The translations under genes and the position numbers were made by a program. From positions 1 to 5,988 of the forward strand of contig JADGFH010000388.1 of the NCBI GenBank assembly GCA_016743925.1: DNA of 5,988 nucleotides, given 5' to 3'. Numbering within the stretch: position 1 is the stretch's first letter; each line of letters starts with the position of its first letter. Of the stretch, positions 1 to 5,988 are shown piece by piece. Source of the stretch: Labilibaculum sp. Lineage in GTDB: Bacteria; Bacteroidota; Bacteroidia; Bacteroidales; Marinifilaceae. Below the pieces are notes generated by a model, which saw only the letters and a list, made by a program, of their open reading frames with translations, ran no database searches and was not told where the DNA came from.

Positions 1-3000
1 GACCTCTAGAAGATAAGTTTCAATTCCATGATGTGTGATTTCAATTTTATCAACCGTTTTAGGGTTCTCTTCAATAATGTTTGTATGCTGTAAGTTTCTT
101 AAATTAAAGAAAGATTTTAGTTTGATATCAGCATTTTTTCCTTCTGTATCATACATACGAACAATGAGCCCATCGCTATCTTCAGCCTTTTTAATAGCTG
201 TTACAATCACATTGTCTTTATCGATACTGAAGAACTCCATATTCTCAACCAAATTCGCTTTCGTTGATCTTTCAGGATTTACGACAACTGTAATTGGTTC
301 ATTGAACTGTTTTGAAACTCTTGATCCATTAACATCTCCAACACGATTAGAGGTTAATACATGACTGTAAGCATGATTTCCTGCTTGAGAATATTCATTC
401 CCTTCCCAATGGCAAGACTTTCTACTTGCTAATAAAACATGCTGTAATAAGTCAGCATCACCATCTTTGGTTGGGTTGATCCAATCTGCTGCAGCAACCG
501 ATGAACTTAAAGTGATTATAACTTCATCATCATTAGACGAAATCCAATCCATAATTGCTCTAGGGTGAACATCCTTACAAAGTGGCGTATATCTTTCACC
601 AGCACTATTAATTTCATCTTTACCAACTTCAACTGTTCCGAATGGAACTTCATGTTTAATTGTAGCGTTTTTAATAGCTACAGGATAAGCAGTTCTGAAC
701 TCACGGTACAATTCACCATCCCAATTAAGTAGCTTGTTTTCGAATTGAATGCGTTTTAATTGGTGATATATAGTAACCTTTTGTTCCACTTTAGCATGTC
801 TGATATCCTGTTTTAAACGATAAGTTGAGAATACATCACCCGAAGCTACAAGTTCCCATTTTGCTTTGTGTATGCTTACTTGATCGAAATTCTTCATGAA
901 TGGTTGCTGTACATCGCCAAACTCACCTGCTCCATTTCCTTCTGATTGCAAAGTGAAAATCTCACCTACTTTAAACTGATCAGTAGTAAACAAATTGCGT
1001 TTCAATTCTTTGTCGTAAACCTGATCGATTCCGCCATTAGCAAAACTTACTTTGTAGAAGTCGTTTTCATATTCAGAAGTATTATTAGTTATTTCTTTTG
1101 CATCATTACTTTTCATTTCTGGTTTCACATAGTAGGTCTTGTATCCTACTGATGGAATGTTTTCAGCAACAAAAACAATATCTGCATGCTTGATACTACC
1201 ATCCTTGTGTTTGGTAATAGATGCAAATTGTACAGCTACTTCCTTTTTATTAGAACCAATCACGCTAAGACCATTGGCTTTCCCTTTTGGTAAATCCAAA
1301 CTTACCCTTACCGGATCGGTTCTTTCCCATGAAAGACTATTGAAAAGAACTACTGGAATTCCTTTTTTCTCTTGAGTTTTTACACGCTGTGCAATAAAAT
1401 TGGTTGCTTTATCAAGCAATTTCTCACCAATTACTTGAGATTCTACCAAACTCTCTTTAAATAAGTTGTCGGTAATATCTCCATCGTGTCCACCCCAACC
1501 ATGATCAGGATAAATTTTAGCTTGCCATCCTTCATCTAATTCTTCAAATGGGTAAGGCATTTTTTCCTCATCCATAAAGGAAGCGATTGTCAAGAATTTC
1601 TCTGCAGCAGGTAACAGTTTAGAAGCTTTACGACTAGCGGTTAAAGCGTCATGATGTGCAGGGCCGTGAATATAGACCCAAACATTTGGACGTTCTCCAC
1701 TAATGGTATCAACAGATGTAGAATTCTTCTCTGCCAAAGGCATAAATTCATCAACAGTCATTAATTCCATATGAGGCAAGTACACACTTTGTTCTTGTCC
1801 ATTTTCATCAAGTACAGCCTCGGTTTTGTTCCAAGTATCAATAAATTCTGAATAATCAATTGCTGGGAGCATATCCTGGCTTGAAAGAAGTGGTGTTTGC
1901 GTTTCTCCACCTTCAAAGTAACGACTCCACCATACCGTTTGTTGAGCACCATATTTAACTTTTTCACCGATATCCTTAGATAGATGTAAAAGATCCTCAC
2001 CATAATGTCCTGGAGAATACGTGAACACAGAACTTCCATCAGGACTTGCCCAATGAACCATGCTTTTTGCATGTCTACTAATAATCATGTAATCAACACC
2101 TGCCTTGCTGAGAATTTGAGGTAACTGCATTGTTTTACCAGGAACATCAACATTCCAATATACTTTAGAGTCGTATCCGCCAAAATTCTTCTTCACCCAT
2201 TTTTTACCTAAATAAAGTTGGCGAACTAAATCTTCAGCATCATACATATCTTCGTAAGGGCAGTTATAAGTAGCACCTACAGATAGCAATTTGCGATTTA
2301 ACAATTCTGTTAATTTCCCCTGAGCTTGAGGCTGACGCTCAAGATATTCTCTCAACATCAAACCATCTTCAATGTCAAATCCATAATCTTTACGTTCGAA
2401 AGCAGCTTTAATAATAGGTGTAAAAAGCAAAGTATCTCTCATTATGATACATACTTCTGGTCTATCAACCCATGCAATATCTTGATGGCTTGAATTCATT
2501 ATTGAAATCAATCCTTTTTCATACTTGTTCTCGAAAAGCGGAGTGTAAGCAGAATAAAAATCTGGTTTGTAGCGTTTCGTTAAATCAGCTAACCAACCAT
2601 TGTGTGAATGAGCATGCGACGCGTAAAAGAAATTACCCTTTACAATGTTTTCACTGATACTTCCTTTTCCATCTTTAAACTCAACTGTATATTGTTCTTT
2701 GCCATAATTAATTTGAAATGAATTTTTAGGAGCTGCAGATGTAACGGCAGCTTTGGCCATTTCGCCTTGCAATTTAAAAGTTGTTAACTTACTTTTCTTA
2801 CCATCAGTTATTACTGATACCTTCATTCCAGTCAAACGAGCAGGCCCATCAATCAATAACTTATCATTGAACTGTTTGATTGAGAAAGACACGTCATTTT
2901 GTGCTGCATCCTTTAGCCATTTAATTGCATCTGGCACTTTAAACAACATAAACCATGCATTGGTTCCTTTTGCCTGTCCAACAACAGATATTTTAGCTTT

Positions 3001-3552
3001 TTCGCCTTTTACAAGCATACTTGCAGGTACACTTAATCTAAAAGCTCCAACTCCGTCACCATTGCCATCTCTTCTGTACAGATAATAATTCGCATCTCCA
3101 TTTTCTTCGTTATTCAGAATTTGAAGTTTTCCATTTTTATCAGGAACAAAAGTAAGTAATGGCTTATCATTCACTTTTATATCGTAAGGCAAAAGATTGT
3201 TCAGATCTATATCAGAATAGAAAAAGAAATTCACCATTTCTTCCTTATAATCTACAGGTACATTTGCTGTTAGGAATTCGAATCCTACTTTACCGGTAGA
3301 AGCTCTGGCTATCATTGCGTCTCTAATATCATCACGCAATGCAGGATATCCATAAATTCCTCCTTTAGTTTGACTGGTAAATCCTTCTATATCATTTTTA
3401 CAAATCTGATACAGATTGTAATTATCGTTTACACCATGAATTTGATTTTTTCCAGCACTCTCGTGTGCTTTAAGATTTAGTGAAGAAATAATTAAAATAC
3501 CCAATAAAGCATATCTAATATTCTTCCATCCTATAAGTGTTTTTGTCTTCAT
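1..3552 (-). CDS. Secreted GH38-family alpha-mannosidase-like glycoside hydrolase (3' end beyond window)
   Basis: Reads continuously for 1184 codons from the ATG at 3552 to the window edge with no stop. The last residues resemble a GH38 C-terminus, so only a short tail should be missing. Residues 1-29 look like a Sec signal peptide: basic start, hydrophobic core ALLGILIISSL, then LKA before His30, so the enzyme is exported. Residues about 30-345 form an extra N-terminal region I cannot assign. The GH38 catalytic domain follows. The SSHQDIAWVD motif gives likely zinc ligands His356 and Asp358. YWNVDVPGK gives Asp469, the likely nucleophile and zinc ligand. Asp358 to Asp469 is 111 residues, as in Golgi mannosidase II (92 to 204). 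GGHDGDITDN supplies His689, probably the last zinc ligand. Residues about 730-1184 match GH38 C-terminal beta domains: VVLFNSLSWER, NIPSVGYKTYYV, then a YENDFYKV segment. The family is a zinc-dependent retaining alpha-mannosidase; the exact linkage is unknown. The gene has its own upstream promoter region. There is no clear Shine-Dalgarno sequence, and the leader is AT-rich. Confidence 0.93.
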   Translation of the reverse strand, partial: MKTKTLIGWKNIRYALLGILIISSLNLKAHESAGKNQIHGVNDNYNLYQICKNDIEGFTSQTKGGIYGYPALRDDIRDAMIARASTGKVGFEFLTANVPVDYKEEMVNFFFYSDIDLNNLLPYDIKVNDKPLLTFVPDKNGKLQILNNEENGDANYYLYRRDGNGDGVGAFRLSVPASMLVKGEKAKISVVGQAKGTNAWFMLFKVPDAIKWLKDAAQNDVSFSIKQFNDKLLIDGPARLTGMKVSVITDGKKSKLTTFKLQGEMAKAAVTSAAPKNSFQINYGKEQYTVEFKDGKGSISENIVKGNFFYASHAHSHNGWLADLTKRYKPDFYSAYTPLFENKYEKGLISIMNSSHQDIAWVDRPEVCIIMRDTLLFTPIIKAAFERKDYGFDIEDGLMLREYLERQPQAQGKLTELLNRKLLSVGATYNCPYEDMYDAEDLVRQLYLGKKWVKKNFGGYDSKVYWNVDVPGKTMQLPQILSKAGVDYMIISRHAKSMVHWASPDGSSVFTYSPGHYGEDLLHLSKDIGEKVKYGAQQTVWWSRYFEGGETQTPLLSSQDMLPAIDYSEFIDTWNKTEAVLDENGQEQSVYLPHMELMTVDEFMPLAEKNSTSVDTISGERPNVWVYIHGPAHHDALTASRKASKLLPAAEKFLTIASFMDEEKMPYPFEELDEGWQAKIYPDHGWGGHDGDITDNLFKESLVESQVIGEKLLDKATNFIAQRVKTQEKKGIPVVLFNSLSWERTDPVRVSLDLPKGKANGLSVIGSNKKEVAVQFASITKHKDGSIKHADIVFVAENIPSVGYKTYYVKPEMKSNDAKEITNNTSEYENDFYKVSFANGGIDQVYDKELKRNLFTTDQFKVGEIFTLQSEGNGAGEFGDVQQPFMKNFDQVSIHKAKWELVASGDVFSTYRLKQDIRHAKVEQKVTIYHQLKRIQFENKLLNWDGELYREFRTAYPVAIKNATIKHEVPFGTVEVGKDEINSAGERYTPLCKDVHPRAIMDWISSNDDEVIITLSSSVAAADWINPTKDGDADLLQHVLLASRKSCHWEGNEYSQAGNHAYSHVLTSNRVGDVNGSRVSKQFNEPITVVVNPERSTKANLVENMEFFSIDKDNVIVTAIKKAEDSDGLIVRMYDTEGKNADIKLKSFFNLRNLQHTNIIEENPKTVDKIEITHHGIETYLLEV

Positions 3553-3572
3553 ATTATCTATTCTATAAATTT

Positions 3573-3604
3573 CCAATCTAAAAACGCCAAAACGGTTTGG
3601 CAAA
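3573..3604 (-). promoter_or_regulatory. Candidate promoter B for the GH38 gene
   Basis: On the minus strand TTTG (3604-3601) is followed after 20 bases by TAGATTGG (3580-3573), a 3-of-4 match to the TTTG end of the Bacteroidota -7 element TAnnTTTG. Spacing suits this promoter class. It would give a leader of roughly 15-20 bases and would place the palindrome at 3586-3601 inside the spacer, a classical repression position. It competes with candidate A at 3612-3640; sequence alone cannot choose. Confidence 0.35.
3586..3601. promoter_or_regulatory. Putative LacI/GalR-family operator
   Basis: The 16-bp sequence GCCAAAACGGTTTGGC is a palindrome with 7 of 8 base pairs matching across its centre. 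The core AAaCGgTT fits the AAnCGnTT pattern shared by operators of LacI-family repressors (PurR, CcpA and GalR sites have the same central CG with flanking AA/TT). It ends 34 bp before the GH38 start codon and overlaps or adjoins both candidate promoters, so binding would be expected to block transcription. The regulator is not in this window; assignment to LacI is inferred from the motif only. Confidence 0.5.
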
Positions 3605-3611
3605 TTCTCTA

Positions 3612-3640
3612 AAAAAATAGTCCAACCTAAAATTGGCAAA
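3612..3640 (-). promoter_or_regulatory. Candidate promoter A for the GH38 gene
   Basis: On the minus strand TTTG (3640-3637) is followed after 17 bases by TATTTTTT (3619-3612), a near match to the Bacteroidota pair TTTG / TAnnTTTG. Transcription would start near 3605, giving a leader of about 50 bases that would begin just upstream of the palindrome at 3586-3601. Poly-T tracts are common in AT-rich DNA, so chance matches are possible. Confidence 0.4.
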
Positions 3641-3653
3641 CTTAAAACCTTTA

Positions 3654-3675
3654 CTCAACAATGTTTATTGTCGAG
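3654..3675 (-). other. Inverted repeat / hairpin upstream of the GH38 promoter region
   Basis: On the minus strand CTCGACAAT is followed by the loop AAAC and then ATTGTTGAG. The nine pairs are perfect as RNA if one G-U pair is allowed; on the plus strand that pair becomes an A-C mismatch. It ends 14 bp upstream of the TTTG element of candidate promoter A. There is no T-run after the stem, so it is a poor terminator. It could be a regulator site or a structure in read-through RNA from the upstream operon. Confidence 0.4.
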
Positions 3676-3693
3676 CTAAAACTACAATTTAAC

Positions 3694-3707
3694 TTTGAAT
3701 ATTCAAA
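3694..3707. repeat. Perfect 14-bp palindrome
   Basis: TTTGAATATTCAAA is a perfect palindrome centred between 3700 and 3701. Its GAATATT half recurs as a direct copy at 3712-3718, 15 bp away. It lies 142 bp or more upstream of the GH38 start. A protein-binding site is possible, but the sequence is AT-only apart from one G and one C, so chance is a real alternative. Confidence 0.35.
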
Positions 3708-3755
3708 CTAAGAATATTACATCACAGTGTCAAAACATACTCTTGTGACGTGCCT

Positions 3756-3782
3756 AAAAGTGTATTTTATCATTCATACACT
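3756..3782 (-). terminator. Weak intrinsic terminator-like hairpin after the UxuA-like gene
   Basis: Read on the minus strand, a perfect 7-bp stem AGTGTAT/ATACACT with a 10-base loop begins 16 bases after the TAG stop of the UxuA-like gene. It runs into four T residues (the last stem base plus three). Position fits the end of the CoA-transferase/UxuA-like operon. The stem is AT-rich, the loop long and the T-run short, so termination would be leaky. Confidence 0.4.
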
Positions 3783-3798
3783 ATAAGATTAACACCAT

Positions 3799-4875
3799 CT
3801 AGTTTTCACTTTCAACTACCGACATGGCTGCTTTCATATATCCCATAGCATAAGCCATTCCTGCATGCCATGGTGCATCACAACTCATTTGCGGAGTATG
3901 ATCAGGGATAAGTGTACCCTCAAAATTATTCTCCTTTAGTATTCTTAAGATTTTTATCATATCGATATCTCCTTCATCAACAAATACCTCCTTGTAATTC
4001 GGAACTTTTCCAATGATATTTCTGAAATGAATATAACCTACCTTATTTTGTTTCGAGTAACGATCTGTTGCTTCGTAAACGTCACCTTCTGTCATTTCAG
4101 CAACTGATCCAAGACAAAATTCCAACTTATTATTTTCGCTTGGCTTAATATCAAGTACTCGTTGATACATGTCAGGTTGATAAACCAAACGAGGTGTATT
4201 TCTAACGTAAGGCATCGGTGGATCATCTGGGTGAGCAGCGAGAATAACACCTGCTTCCTCTGCAACTGGCACCATGTTTTCTAAGAAATACTGTAAACGC
4301 TTCCATAACTCATCATGATCAATTCTTGGTATTGATCCTTCAGGAGCATTTTTATCGTAAATCATATTCCAAACCATACCGTTTGGAATTGGTGTTTCAT
4401 CAACAGTTCCATTCATTCCAACTGATTCGGCTCCTCCTCTAGCGTAAGGGCCTATATCTCTACTTGACACTCCAGCTAAAGAAAAATTGTATCCAAAATA
4501 TGGAATTCCTGCTTTTCCAATAATTCGAATTTGTTCTTTTACTAACTCAATTTGTTCTTCCTTTTTAGGACCATCAAGTAATATATCATGCCAAATAGCT
4601 GGGTCGAAATTTTCAATTGCTTCTAGTTCTAAACCATGGCTATTAATATCTTTTTTAAGCTCTAAAATCTCTTCTAAACTCCAAAGTTGACCAGAACCAG
4701 CTCCTCCCCATCCATCTTTTTCACCGATGGGTTGGTTAGCATTGGACTTATCATTGGAATCATTTCCAAAATAATCTACCAAATGAATTACCAAATGGGT
4801 AGCGCCACATTGTTTAGCGAACTTGTAATGCTCTTCATTGAGCATGTGCTTGTATAATCCGAAACCTAATTTCAT
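3799..4875 (-). CDS. UxuA-like (mannonate dehydratase family) TIM-barrel protein
   Basis: 358 residues, ATG start, TAG stop. It is close to the size of Streptococcus ManD and a little shorter than E. coli UxuA (394). Family motifs run in order: WSLEEILELK (65-74), YNFS (129-132), the hallmark AAHPDDPP with His215, FCLGS with Cys254, YIHFRN with His283, DEGDIDM (300-306), and IPDHTPQM with Asp325-His326. His215, Cys254, His283 and Asp325 are the likely divalent-metal ligands. Classical UxuA dehydrates D-mannonate to 2-keto-3-deoxygluconate in the cytoplasm. Here the usual FHE-x-x-HL stretch before GD-x-DM is replaced by YKEVFVDE. The PDHG motif is PDHT, and the later PGY tyrosine position reads APWH (Trp336). 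It therefore belongs to a divergent subgroup whose substrate may not be mannonate. No signal peptide is visible. It starts 2 bp after the CoA-transferase stop, so co-transcription and translational coupling are very likely. Confidence 0.85.
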   Translation of the reverse strand: MKLGFGLYKHMLNEEHYKFAKQCGATHLVIHLVDYFGNDSNDKSNANQPIGEKDGWGGAGSGQLWSLEEILELKKDINSHGLELEAIENFDPAIWHDILLDGPKKEEQIELVKEQIRIIGKAGIPYFGYNFSLAGVSSRDIGPYARGGAESVGMNGTVDETPIPNGMVWNMIYDKNAPEGSIPRIDHDELWKRLQYFLENMVPVAEEAGVILAAHPDDPPMPYVRNTPRLVYQPDMYQRVLDIKPSENNKLEFCLGSVAEMTEGDVYEATDRYSKQNKVGYIHFRNIIGKVPNYKEVFVDEGDIDMIKILRILKENNFEGTLIPDHTPQMSCDAPWHAGMAYAMGYMKAAMSVVESEN

Positions 4876-4877
4876 TA

Positions 4878-5915
4878 CTATTGTTTTATAAATTGCTCAA
4901 CCTCTTCCTTACTATAATTGCAGTATTCCTTCAAAATTTCTTCTGCATGCTCGTTTAATAATGGAGCCGGCTTATAAATCTTCTGCGGAGTGTCGCTAAA
5001 AGAAACCGGAAATCCAGTTGTTTTAACATTCCCAACAGTTGGGTGTTCGTAATCGATAATCATTTCGTTGTGCTTAATCTGAGGATCATCAACCATTTCG
5101 TTAAACGTATTTACCTGCGAACACCAGATATCATCTTTCAGTAAAATCTCAAGCCATTCATCCGTTGTTTTGGTTTTAAATACATCATCAAAATCGAATC
5201 GAATTTGATCTCTATTTTCTCCAATATTATTGGAAGCAAACTCTTCAGAATCATATTTGTTCAAACCAACAACCTGAGCTAACTTTTGAACTGAATTCAT
5301 ACCGATCGCAACAAAACTGTCTTTGGTATTGTAGAGACCGTAAGGAGCACCAATCCAAGGATTTGGAATTCCGCTCTCACTTTTCTCAGGATATTTTCTA
5401 TCATGCAGATAAGCCGTTACTTCCTGAATATGGAATCCAACTACTGAATTCAATAAGTTTGCTTCAATTTTTTGGCCTTGACCCGAATTTGCTCTTGAGT
5501 AAATAGCCGCTAAAACGGATTGTACGATGAACAAGCTAGTTAATAAATCAGCTTGACCAACAGCAGTAACTACCGGAATATCACCTTTTTTACCATTCAA
5601 TGCAGCTCCACCACTAATTGACTGTGCCAATAAATCTTGTCCTGGTCTTTTTAAGTAGGGACCTGAAGCTCCATATCCTGAACTAGAACAGTAAACCAAA
5701 CCTGGATTAAGTTTTTTAATCTCTTCATAACCTAAGCCAAGACGTTCCATTACACCTGGTCTGAAGTTTTCTAATAGGATATCAGCCTTAAGAATAATGT
5801 CTTTTGCAATTTTCTTGCCTTCGTCTGATTTCAGATCTAAGGCAATACTTTTTTTATTTCTGTTAAAGCTGATAAAAGAAATACTTTCGCGGGTATGTTC
5901 AAAACTTTGTGTCAC
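4878..5915 (-). CDS. Family III (CaiB/BaiF) CoA-transferase, lacking the usual N-terminus
   Basis: 345 residues from a GTG at 5915. Family III enzymes move CoA between carboxylic acids through an aspartyl-CoA anhydride. Visible family blocks are FNRNKKSIALDLK (17-29), ENFRPGVMERLGLGY (49-63), SGYGASGPY (79-87), DLLAQSISGG (94-103), the AVGQADL segment with Asp123 at the catalytic aspartate position, GQGQKIEANL (145-154) and APYGLYNTKD (190-199). Gln93 stands where racemases of the family have the catalytic histidine, so transferase rather than racemase is favoured. The first residues align with about residue 44 of formyl-CoA transferase (GDMTRGW region). The first beta-alpha unit, carrying the CoA-contacting Gln17 and Arg38 of that enzyme, is therefore missing. 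A TAG lies in frame at 5921-5919, two codons upstream, and no frame of the remaining 67 bases resembles the missing part. The rest is uninterrupted. It may be a truncated gene, a split enzyme, or a sequence error. Confidence 0.8.
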   Translation of the reverse strand: MTQSFEHTRESISFISFNRNKKSIALDLKSDEGKKIAKDIILKADILLENFRPGVMERLGLGYEEIKKLNPGLVYCSSSGYGASGPYLKRPGQDLLAQSISGGAALNGKKGDIPVVTAVGQADLLTSLFIVQSVLAAIYSRANSGQGQKIEANLLNSVVGFHIQEVTAYLHDRKYPEKSESGIPNPWIGAPYGLYNTKDSFVAIGMNSVQKLAQVVGLNKYDSEEFASNNIGENRDQIRFDFDDVFKTKTTDEWLEILLKDDIWCSQVNTFNEMVDDPQIKHNEMIIDYEHPTVGNVKTTGFPVSFSDTPQKIYKPAPLLNEHAEEILKEYCNYSKEEVEQFIKQ

Positions 5916-5988
5916 TGGCTATTTACCTGTTAATAACTATAATAATTACTCAAACTCAACTTCTAAAAGCTCTTAAGATAAGCTTTAA
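5916..5988 (-). other. Short leader upstream of the CoA-transferase
   Basis: This stretch is AT-rich with stop codons in all three minus-strand frames. Two short frames enter from the right edge, ending LKLILRAFRS-stop and KAYLKSF-stop; either could be the tail of an upstream gene. AAAGCT and AGCTTT (5966-5971 and 5981-5986) form a 6-bp stem with a 9-base loop followed by T residues on the minus strand, a weak terminator at best. ACAGGT (5930-5925) gives an AGG ten bases before the GTG, the only Shine-Dalgarno candidate and at long spacing. Confidence 0.4.

Noticed and set aside
35..364. Plus-strand open frames (also 946-1152, 1139-1375, 2472-2657, 2753-3085, 4487-4690) and the minus-strand frame 1761-2072
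   Set aside because: All lie inside strongly supported minus-strand genes in another frame, show no recognisable domain, and have compositions typical of antisense or out-of-frame shadows.
1648..1656. HHD motif at residues 633-635 of the GH38 protein as the third zinc site
   Set aside because: It looks like the HHHDAISGT motif of Golgi mannosidase II, but its context (HGPAHHDALTASRKAS, followed by AAEKF) aligns with the HRGTYTS...AE segment of bacterial GH38. GGHDGDITDN (His689) sits where bacterial members have FHDILPG.
3052..3069. DGNGDG calcium loop (EF-hand or dockerin-like) in the GH38 N-terminal region
   Set aside because: Only the first half of the DxNxDG pattern is present; the ninth and twelfth loop positions (Ala170, Leu173) cannot bind calcium and there is no second copy.
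3722..3748. TCACA-N17-TGTGA as a CRP-like site
   Set aside because: The half-sites are in the opposite order and at the wrong spacing for CRP (TGTGA-N6-TCACA).
5433..5462. Loss of the catalytic aspartate in the CoA-transferase (LLNSVVG instead of an Asp)
   Set aside because: Counting along CaiB from memory places its Asp169 in the TADYFSGL segment, which corresponds to the QADLL segment here; Asp123 is present.

Overview
The window is AT-rich DNA, most likely from a member of the Bacteroidota. The signs are Bacteroidota-type promoter elements (TTTG near -33, TAnnTTTG-like near -7), poor Shine-Dalgarno sequences, and a very large secreted glycoside hydrolase. The codon usage and the type of gene content would fit a marine or sediment polysaccharide degrader, but nothing in the window fixes the genus.

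Layout: all three genes lie on the minus strand, so they read from right to left. (1) 5916-5988 is the end of an upstream intergenic stretch. (2) 4878-5915 encodes a family III (CaiB/BaiF, formyl-CoA-transferase-like) CoA-transferase. It lacks about the first 43 residues of the family fold and has only a GTG start, with an in-frame stop two codons upstream. (3) 3799-4875 encodes a UxuA-like (mannonate dehydratase family) TIM-barrel protein. It starts 2 bp after the CoA-transferase stop, so the two are almost surely one operon. (4) 3553-3798 is a 246-bp regulatory intergenic region. It holds a weak terminator-like hairpin, two palindromes, two candidate promoters, and a near-perfect 16-bp palindrome with the AAnCGnTT core typical of LacI/GalR-family operators. 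(5) 1-3552 encodes a 1184-codon secreted GH38 alpha-mannosidase-like enzyme that is open at the left edge and probably lacks only its last few residues.

Working model (inference): the GH38 enzyme releases alpha-mannose from an external glycan or oligosaccharide under control of a sugar-responsive LacI-type repressor. The UxuA-like/CoA-transferase pair is a separate transcription unit handling a hydroxy-carboxylate. Pairing a UxuA homologue with an acyl-CoA transferase is not part of the classical hexuronate route. The UxuA homologue also differs from classical enzymes at active-site positions, so the pair is the best candidate here for an undescribed pathway. No RNA genes, CRISPR arrays, insertion sequences or phage genes were seen. 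The plus-strand open frames are antisense shadows of these genes.
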